Shown: positions 38,256 to 43,904 of the stretch, piece by piece | Position numbering within the stretch: position 1 is the first letter of the stretch | How the letters are laid out: every line of letters starts with the position of its first letter | DNA from: Prochlorococcus sp. AG-402-N21 | Lineage (GTDB): Bacteria; Cyanobacteriota; Cyanobacteriia; PCC-6307; Cyanobiaceae | DNA: 43,904 nucleotides | NCBI GenBank assembly: GCA_003216435.1 | Contig: QCIW01000010.1 | Coordinates: 1 to 43,904, forward strand | Direction of reading: 5' to 3' | Translations under genes and position numbers: made by a program | Notes under the pieces: generated by a model | Database searches by the model: none | Seen by the model: only the letters and a program-made list of their open reading frames with translations | What the model was told of the DNA's origin: nothing

Positions 38256-39653
38256 GTGAACAGATCTGTTTCTATTTTTGTCTGTCAAAGCTGCGGTGCT
38301 GAAACAAGACAATTCTTTGGGCGATGTGCAAACTGTGGAGAATGGAACTCAATTGTTGAGGAAATTTCAACAAAATCCGAAACAAAATTAAGAAAAAAAA
38401 GAACTATAAATGAAAATTTATCTTTACATCGATCGGAGCCAATTTCATTAGAAGAAGAGCAGTCTTTTGAAAGAATTAAAACTGGTTATTCAGAATTTGA
38501 CAGAGTCCTGGGTGGGGGAATAGTTCCAGGGTCTCTTGTTTTAGTAGGAGGCGATCCAGGTATAGGGAAAAGCACACTTTTACTTAAAAGTGCTACTTCA
38601 ATGGCAGTTGATAACAGTGTTTTATATGTAACAGCAGAAGAATCTTCACATCAAGTCCGCCTTAGGTGGAAAAGAATAAATGAAACAGCATCAAATCTGA
38701 ACCTTTTTGCAGAGACAGACCTGGACGAAATCATTGGTGAGCTAAATGCGCTAAATCCTCAAATTGCAATTATCGATAGTATTCAAGCATTAAATAATGA
38801 AAATTTATCTAGCTCTCCAGGGTCAGTAGCGCAAGTAAGAGATTGCTCCGCAGCTCTTCAGAGAATAGCCAAACAAAAAAACATAGCTTTAGTCATTGTG
38901 GGTCATGTAACTAAAGAAGGAGTTCTAGCCGGGCCGAAAGTTCTAGAACATCTTGTAGATGCTGTCCTTACATTTGAAGGAGACCGATTTGGGAGCCATA
39001 GACTCCTGAGAGCAGTCAAAAATCGGTATGGCGCTACTAATGAACTAGGTGTTTTTGAAATGCAAGGTGAAGGACTCTTAGAAGTTCAAAATCCTAGTGA
39101 ATTATTCTTCAGTAATGAGTCTGCTTCTGGCATAGCAACAATAGTTGCATGTGAAGGATCAAGGCCCATAGCAGTTGATTTACAGGCTCTAACCAATCCA
39201 ACTACATACCCAAGTCCTAGGAGAACTACAACAGGAGTTGAGAGTAATCGTTTGCACCAAATATTGGCAGTTTTAGAAAAACATTTAGGATTAGCCCTAT
39301 CAAGGCATGACTGTTATTTAGCAGTTGCGGGTGGTTTAACAGTTGATGAACCAGCTGCAGATTTAGGAATAGCATCGGCAATTATCTCTAGCTATAAAAA
39401 TATTGAATTGCCCAAACGCACTATTTTCATTGGAGAAATAGGACTTGGAGGACAATTAAGACCTGTTAAACAAGTTTCTCAAAGAATACAAGAAGCCATA
39501 AGACTTGGATTTAAAAAAGCTTTCATACCAAAGGGAATAAATTCAAATGATTTAACAGAAAATTTCGACATGGAATTAATCGAAGTTTCCAGTGTCAAAG
39601 AAGCTTTGACAACAATTTTATCTATTGAATTTGAAGCAACAGAAATTATATAA
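38256..39653 (+). CDS. radA: DNA repair protein RadA (Sms)
   Basis: RecA-like ATPase acting in branch migration during recombination; 465 residues. The N-terminal zinc finger is CQSCGAETRQFFGRCANCGEW, with four Cys in CxxC pairs. Walker A reads GGDPGIGKSTLLL and Walker B sits in QIAIIDSIQAL. The RadA-specific KNRFG motif occurs as KNRYG. The C-terminal part is Lon-protease-like, without an obvious catalytic Ser-Lys pair seen from motifs: GLALSRHDCYLAVAGGLTVD, IFIGEIGLGGQLRPV. GTG start at 38256. It diverges from rpaB over 108 bases and is convergent with ycf3 (11 bases). Confidence 0.95.
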   Translation: MNRSVSIFVCQSCGAETRQFFGRCANCGEWNSIVEEISTKSETKLRKKRTINENLSLHRSEPISLEEEQSFERIKTGYSEFDRVLGGGIVPGSLVLVGGDPGIGKSTLLLKSATSMAVDNSVLYVTAEESSHQVRLRWKRINETASNLNLFAETDLDEIIGELNALNPQIAIIDSIQALNNENLSSSPGSVAQVRDCSAALQRIAKQKNIALVIVGHVTKEGVLAGPKVLEHLVDAVLTFEGDRFGSHRLLRAVKNRYGATNELGVFEMQGEGLLEVQNPSELFFSNESASGIATIVACEGSRPIAVDLQALTNPTTYPSPRRTTTGVESNRLHQILAVLEKHLGLALSRHDCYLAVAGGLTVDEPAADLGIASAIISSYKNIELPKRTIFIGEIGLGGQLRPVKQVSQRIQEAIRLGFKKAFIPKGINSNDLTENFDMELIEVSSVKEALTTILSIEFEATEII

Positions 39654-39664
39654 AATGTATGAAC

Positions 39665-40186
39665 TTACAAAATAATATCAATATTTTTCCTCCCAGTTGT
39701 TTTCAGCCAATTTTCTATATCTAAATATCCCCCAGGATATAGTCTGACAGCTTTGCTCCAAACATCAGCAGCACGATCAAACCATATATCACTCTCATCT
39801 TTATTCCCAGCTTGCTGAGCAATACGTCCTCTTTTTTCATAAATTAAGCCCATATTCTTAAGACATGATGGCTGCTTTGGATTCTCTTCAAGAGCCTTCA
39901 TATAAGTTTCCAGTGCTAAGTCCTCATCTCCATTACTCATATAAATGATTGCCATATTCTTCAGAGTTTCACTCCTATCAATTGCATTGTCTTCTAGCTT
40001 CAAACTTTCCTCATAATTTTCAAGTGCTTCCGAATAATCTCCATCATTTTGAGCTGATAAACCATCGCGATAATATATATAAGCTTGCTTTTCTTTAGCA
40101 GCAATAGGCATCATCTTGACAATAGTTTCTGCAAGGACTGTAAAAGCCTTGTCTATGAAATTGTCCTTGTTTTGACTACGTGGCAC
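39665..40186 (-). CDS. ycf3: Photosystem I assembly protein Ycf3
   Basis: TPR chaperone that assembles photosystem I, 173 residues as in other cyanobacteria. It starts [20 protein letters not shown] and holds three tetratricopeptide repeats, near residues 37-70 ([20 protein letters not shown]), 74-107 ([20 protein letters not shown]) and 117-150 ([20 protein letters not shown]). [20 protein letters not shown] marks the C terminus. It is convergent with radA and divergent from copA across 146 bases. Confidence 0.97.
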   Translation of the reverse strand: MPRSQNKDNFIDKAFTVLAETIVKMMPIAAKEKQAYIYYRDGLSAQNDGDYSEALENYEESLKLEDNAIDRSETLKNMAIIYMSNGDEDLALETYMKALEENPKQPSCLKNMGLIYEKRGRIAQQAGNKDESDIWFDRAADVWSKAVRLYPGGYLDIENWLKTTGRKNIDIIL

Positions 40187-40267
40187 AACAACCCACTTAA
40201 AAGAAATTCCTAGACCATCCTGCCCTGATTTTCGTAAATTTGGGAAAAATTCTTAAATAAATTTTTT

Positions 40268-40284
40268 GTGTAATTAATTAACAC
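40268..40284. promoter_or_regulatory. Imperfect palindrome upstream of the copper ATPase
   Basis: GTGTAATTAATTAACAC has GTGT and ACAC arms around an AT core with partial symmetry, 48 bases before the TTG start and within the ycf3/copper-ATPase gap. It could be an operator; no regulator gene is nearby, and such AT palindromes occur by chance. Confidence 0.25.
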
Positions 40285-40332
40285 CCCTAATCAATTATTA
40301 CCTCTAACGTAGAAATAACACTATTTCGATCC

Positions 40333-42657
40333 TTGAGTCGTCCATCAATTAAGTCAAATAATCATTCGGTCTTACTAGATGTAGAAGGAATGAAATGCGG
40401 AGGTTGTGTTCGTTCCGTAGAACAACTTCTGTGCGAACAACCAAATATTTCAAATGCAAGTGTCAATTTAGTTACAGGGACAGCTTGGATAGATCTTGTA
40501 AATCCTAAAGAAGAAATTCAAGAAATATTATCTGCACTTGCTGATCGTGGATTCCCTTCTAAAGAAAGAATCGAAACTGATTTATACAACAAAACTTCCT
40601 TAGAACTTAATGCAAATAAATCTTGGTGGAATCAATGGCGTCAATTAATGGTAGCTCTTGTTTTACTTTTACTCTCAGTACTTGGTCATTTAACAGAGGG
40701 TGGGCATCTGGAAATTCCGATAATCGGATCTTTAACATTTCATGCATTTCTTGCAACTTATGCATTGCTTGGGCCTGGACTACCAATTCTAAAAAGAGGC
40801 TTCCAATCTGCATTTAACTTCAATCCAACAATGGATAGCCTTGTTGGACTTGGAGTTGGGAGTGCCTACGTGGCAAGTCTTGTGGCATTGATTTGGCCTG
40901 AAGTCGCATGGCCATGTTTTTTTAATGAGCCAGTAATGCTTCTAGGATTTGTACTTCTAGGAAGATTTCTTGAAGAGCGTGCACGCTTTAGAACTAATAA
41001 AGCTCTAAAAGAACTCGCAGTATTACAGCCAGAAAATGCCCGTCTCTTTATTAGGGAAAATGAAACTCGAGAAGTAAGAGTAGGCTCACTAAAACCAGGA
41101 GAACATATTCAATTATTAGCTGGTGACCGTATTCCAGTAGATGGAATAGTCGTTAAAGGAAACTCTGCTGTTGATATTTCTAGTCTGACAGGTGAATCCT
41201 TACCATTAAATGCTTCTCCAGGTACTGAACTTGCCTCAGGCAGTCTCAACTTAGAATCCAGTCTTGTATTTGAAGTAAAACGAATAGGTTCTGATTCAGC
41301 CTTAGCAAGAATAATTGGATTAGTAGAAGAGGCTCAAGCCAGAAAGGCTCCCATCCAAGGTCTAGCTGATCAAGTAGCAGGAAAATTTTGTTATGGGGTA
41401 GTTACTCTATCAATTGCGACATTTATCTTTTGGTGGCAATTAGGAGCCAACATTTGGCCAGAAGTACTTACTGCTAATACCCAAAGTTTCCATCATCATC
41501 ATGGCCTGCACTCTGCTCTAGGTAGTGAAGCTCAAACTCCCTTGGGTTTGGCTTTACAACTCTCCATTGCCGTACTAGTAGTTGCATGTCCCTGCGCATT
41601 AGGACTGGCAACCCCAACCGTAATAACTGTTTCATCAGGACTAGCTGCTAAACGCGGTTGGCTTTTTAGAGGTGGTGATGTAATTGAAATAGCCGCCTCT
41701 ACTAAACAAATTATTTTTGATAAAACTGGAACACTAACTATTGGCCGACCGTTAGTAGTCGAATGCTTGCTTAGTGAAAATAAAAATCACATGCTCCAAA
41801 TGGCAGCAAGCTTGGAACAAAATAGTCGTCATCCAATTTCACATGCAATTCTTCAAAAAAGCCAAGAGCAAAAGTTACCTCTATTGCATGCACTTACCAC
41901 CAAGACATTTCCTGGGAAAGGAATTTCTGGAGAAGTGGAGGGTTTTAAAGGAACTATTCGTGTTGGCAAGCCAGAATGGATTAAACATGAAGGAGTTAAA
42001 TGGTATAGCAATATCGATATGGTGATAGAGAATTCTAGTTGGAAGGGACATTCTCTTGTTGCAGTTGCACAAAATGACCAACTGCTTGGCCTAATAAGTA
42101 TTAATGATCAAGTAAGAAAAGACGCTCAGTCTTCTCTTCAAAGATTAAGAAAATTGGGCATGAAATTAAACATACTAAGTGGTGATAGGCGTATAACAGT
42201 TGAAAGGTTGGGAGCAAAGTTAGGCTTTAATCATGATCAACTTGGATGGCAACTATTACCAGATGAAAAATTAATCAAAATCAAGGAATTGCAAGCAAAT
42301 GGTCCTGTAGCAATGGTAGGTGACGGGATTAATGATGCACCTGCACTTGCTGCATCTGATCTTGGAATAGCTGTTGGAACAGGTACACAAATAGCAAAAG
42401 ATTCTTCAGATTTAGTATTGCTAGGAGATCGTCTAGAAGCTCTGCCAGAAGCTCTATTACTTGCCAAGCAAACAATGAATAAAATTAGGCAGAATCTTAT
42501 TTGGGCCTTTGGTTACAACATGATTGCATTACCACTTGCAGCTGGAGTTTTGCTGCCTCGTTTTGGATTACTTCTATCTCCTCCACTAGCAGCATTTTTA
42601 ATGGCTCTAAGCTCAATAACTGTTGTCATAAACGCTTTATCTTTATCTGGGAAATGA
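40333..42657 (+). CDS. Copper-type P1B ATPase (CopA/CtaA/PacS family)
   Basis: Heavy-metal P-type ATPase, 774 residues. A single N-terminal metal-binding domain has GMKCGGCVRSVEQ. Catalytic motifs are SSLTGESLPL, the membrane CPC in ACPCALGLATPTVITV, DKTGTLT (phosphorylated Asp), the HP motif SRHPISHAI and GDGINDAPALAASDLG. The CPC motif and domain order indicate Cu(I) transport; import for plastocyanin versus efflux cannot be told. A His-rich loop (FHHHHGLHS, near residue 387) precedes the CPC helix and may face the outside or lumen. TTG start at 40333. tmk overlaps by ATGA. Confidence 0.92.
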   Translation: MSRPSIKSNNHSVLLDVEGMKCGGCVRSVEQLLCEQPNISNASVNLVTGTAWIDLVNPKEEIQEILSALADRGFPSKERIETDLYNKTSLELNANKSWWNQWRQLMVALVLLLLSVLGHLTEGGHLEIPIIGSLTFHAFLATYALLGPGLPILKRGFQSAFNFNPTMDSLVGLGVGSAYVASLVALIWPEVAWPCFFNEPVMLLGFVLLGRFLEERARFRTNKALKELAVLQPENARLFIRENETREVRVGSLKPGEHIQLLAGDRIPVDGIVVKGNSAVDISSLTGESLPLNASPGTELASGSLNLESSLVFEVKRIGSDSALARIIGLVEEAQARKAPIQGLADQVAGKFCYGVVTLSIATFIFWWQLGANIWPEVLTANTQSFHHHHGLHSALGSEAQTPLGLALQLSIAVLVVACPCALGLATPTVITVSSGLAAKRGWLFRGGDVIEIAASTKQIIFDKTGTLTIGRPLVVECLLSENKNHMLQMAASLEQNSRHPISHAILQKSQEQKLPLLHALTTKTFPGKGISGEVEGFKGTIRVGKPEWIKHEGVKWYSNIDMVIENSSWKGHSLVAVAQNDQLLGLISINDQVRKDAQSSLQRLRKLGMKLNILSGDRRITVERLGAKLGFNHDQLGWQLLPDEKLIKIKELQANGPVAMVGDGINDAPALAASDLGIAVGTGTQIAKDSSDLVLLGDRLEALPEALLLAKQTMNKIRQNLIWAFGYNMIALPLAAGVLLPRFGLLLSPPLAAFLMALSSITVVINALSLSGK

Positions 42658-43289
42658 AAGGACTTCTAATTGTCCTTGAGGGAATTGATGGATGCGGTAA
42701 AACCACGCAAATCAACCATCTTTCAAAATGGTTACCCCAAAGTGGCTTAATGCCAAAAAACTCAAAATTACATTTAACTCGTGAGCCGGGAGGTACCGAA
42801 CTGGGAGCTGAATTAAGAAAATTACTTCTTGCATCACACTATGTAAATACCCCTGAACCAATAGCAGAATTACTTCTATATGCAGCTGATAGAGCCCAAC
42901 ATGTTTCCGAAGTAATTCTCCCTGCACTTAGAAAAGGAGATTGGGTTCTCAGCGACAGATTTAGCGGATCTACATTTGCTTATCAAGGCTTTGGCAGAAA
43001 TTTAAATCTTGAAATAATTGAACAACTTGAAAAAATTGCCACCCAAGACATAACTCCACATATATCTATTTTGCTAGATATAAGCGTAAAAGAAAGTCTT
43101 CGAAGAAGACGAAAATATATTAACGATCGAATTGAAGAAGAAGGTGAAGATTTTTTAGAAAAAGTATCATTAGGTTTTAGATCTTTAGCTCAAAAGCGAA
43201 ATTGGATAACAATATCTGCAAATAATGATCCTCAGTTTATAAGTATGGAAATACAAAAATCTATTTATAAATATTTACAAGATATTTAA
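42654..43289 (+). CDS. tmk: Thymidylate kinase (Tmk)
   Basis: Phosphorylates dTMP to dTDP; 211 residues from ATG 42654. The P-loop is VLEGIDGCGKTTQ, the DR(Y/H) motif reads LLYAADRAQHV, and TREPGGTELG is a conserved substrate-binding stretch. VLSDRFSGSTFAYQGFGR is the second signature. The reading frame is open further upstream, but ATG 42654 gives the four-base overlap with the copper ATPase stop (ATGA) and fits the family start. holB follows after 11 bases, a common tmk-holB pairing. Confidence 0.95.
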   Translation: MKGLLIVLEGIDGCGKTTQINHLSKWLPQSGLMPKNSKLHLTREPGGTELGAELRKLLLASHYVNTPEPIAELLLYAADRAQHVSEVILPALRKGDWVLSDRFSGSTFAYQGFGRNLNLEIIEQLEKIATQDITPHISILLDISVKESLRRRRKYINDRIEEEGEDFLEKVSLGFRSLAQKRNWITISANNDPQFISMEIQKSIYKYLQDI

Positions 43290-43300
43290 TATATTTAATA

Positions 43301-43904
43301 ATGGATCACAAACATTACTTAAACGATATCTTTGAGGATGTAATAGGCCAATCAATCGCAAAAAAATTTTTATGTTCTGCACTTGAAAAAGAAAGAATAG
43401 CTCCGGCATACCTTTTTTCAGGTCCAGAGGGTGTTGGGAGAAAACTTTCTGCAATTCGATTCCTAGAAGGTTTAATTTTTAATGAATCGAAAGAAATAAA
43501 TATGAGGAAACGTCTAGAAAATAATAATCACCCTGACGTACTTTGGATAGAACCAACATATATCTATCAAAAAAAGTTAATTACAAAAACAATTGCCGAA
43601 AAAGAAAAGATTAGCTTTCGAGCATTACCGCAGATCCGACTAGAACAAATCAAAAATGTAAAAAGTTTTTTTTCTAAAAAACCAATTAAATCAAACTTAT
43701 GTATGGATGATGAACGAAGCAGCAGCAAACTCATTATTAAAAACTCTAGAAGAACCAAAGAATGGATTATTTATATTAATCACTGCGAAGCCTGAATCTA
43801 TTATTCATACGATAAGATCTCGATGTCAACAAATTATATTTAATCGTTTAAGTACAAGTGAACTTAAGAAAGTATTTGAAGAAAACGATAAGTTTAAATC
43901 ACTA
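43301..43904 (+). pseudogene. holB: DNA polymerase III delta-prime subunit (holB), frame-disrupted and partial
   Basis: Clamp-loader subunit following tmk. The first frame, 43301 to about 43705, holds DVIGQSIAKKFLCSALEKER, the Walker A-like FSGPEGVGRK, and PQIRLEQIKNVKSF. It then runs to an early stop at 43793-43795. The continuation, MNEAAANSLLKTLEEPKNGL then FILITAKPESIIHTIRSRC, is in the +1 frame from 43710 and stays open to the window end. About seven or eight residues normally between SNLCM and MNEAAAN (a VxIIxxAE-type Walker B block) are missing. This implies a deletion of roughly 20-24 bases, not a single-base slip. Because holB is normally essential, a sequencing or assembly error is possible; the gene runs off the right edge. 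Confidence 0.8.

Noticed and set aside
43665-43673. Run of eight T as the cause of the holB frame change
   Set aside because: The original frame still reads family-like (SKKPIKSNLCM) after the T run, so the break lies further on, near 43705-43710.

Overview
The window is a dense, AT-rich stretch of a cyanobacterial chromosome, most likely Prochlorococcus. A low-light clade such as that of SS120 or MIT 9211 is my best guess from gene order and base composition, not a proven assignment. The evidence is the set of phylloquinone genes, eight NDH-1 subunits, chlM, ycf3, ycf34, rpaB, pedR, an rbcR-type regulator and plant-type carotenoid genes, packed together with the short intergenic gaps of a streamlined picocyanobacterium. 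I count 49 protein genes, one partial at the left edge and one disrupted and partial at the right edge. I found no tRNA, rRNA, CRISPR array, insertion sequence, prophage or attachment site. No stretch longer than 300 bases lacks a gene; the longest gaps are about 110-150 bases.

Layout. 1-4107: phylloquinone (vitamin K1) block menF (partial), menA, menC, menE and, convergent, a DHNA-CoA thioesterase. 4118-8956: ndhH, rsmH, a NifS/IscS-type cysteine desulfurase, a LuxR-type response regulator (Rre1/Ycf29-like) and chlM. 9079-13612: purE, cysC, a SUI1/YciH protein, trpB, a rhodanese-domain protein and citrate synthase. 13653-17934: ndhA-ndhI-ndhG-ndhE followed directly by NAD kinase and a CYTH-domain protein. 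18013-21543: a small unknown protein, pedR, metF, a sugar-phosphate nucleotidyltransferase and scpA. 21618-30698: ndhD, ndhF and zeta-carotene isomerase on the minus strand, then rbcR, a DUF3172-type membrane protein, ndhM, phytoene desaturase and phytoene synthase. 30722-33349: an RRM RNA-binding protein, a CCA-adding/poly(A) polymerase family enzyme, ycf34 and tsaB. 33360-38147: rpaB-plsX-fabH-fabD-plsC, the light-stress regulator followed by fatty acid and phospholipid initiation genes. 38256-43904: radA, ycf3, a copper-type P-ATPase, tmk and a frame-disrupted holB.

How the genes fit together. Much of the window builds or regulates the photosynthetic membrane: phylloquinone for photosystem I, Ycf3 for its assembly, NDH-1 for cyclic electron flow and respiration, ChlM for chlorophyll, Z-ISO/PDS/PSY for carotenoids, and PlsX/FabH/FabD/PlsC for lipids. 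PedR, RpaB, the Rre1-like regulator and RbcR are four regulators of light, redox or carbon status within 30 kb.

I did not find an obvious new defence or mobile system. The most interesting unexplained signals are an identical 19-bp element upstream of both ndhF and ndhD, a related leader element before ndhA and ndhI, the out-of-frame gap in holB, the repeat-bearing N-terminal extension of PlsX, the mutually exclusive hairpins before the small unknown gene at 18013, and the pyrimidine-rich, hairpin-bearing leader of the RRM protein gene.
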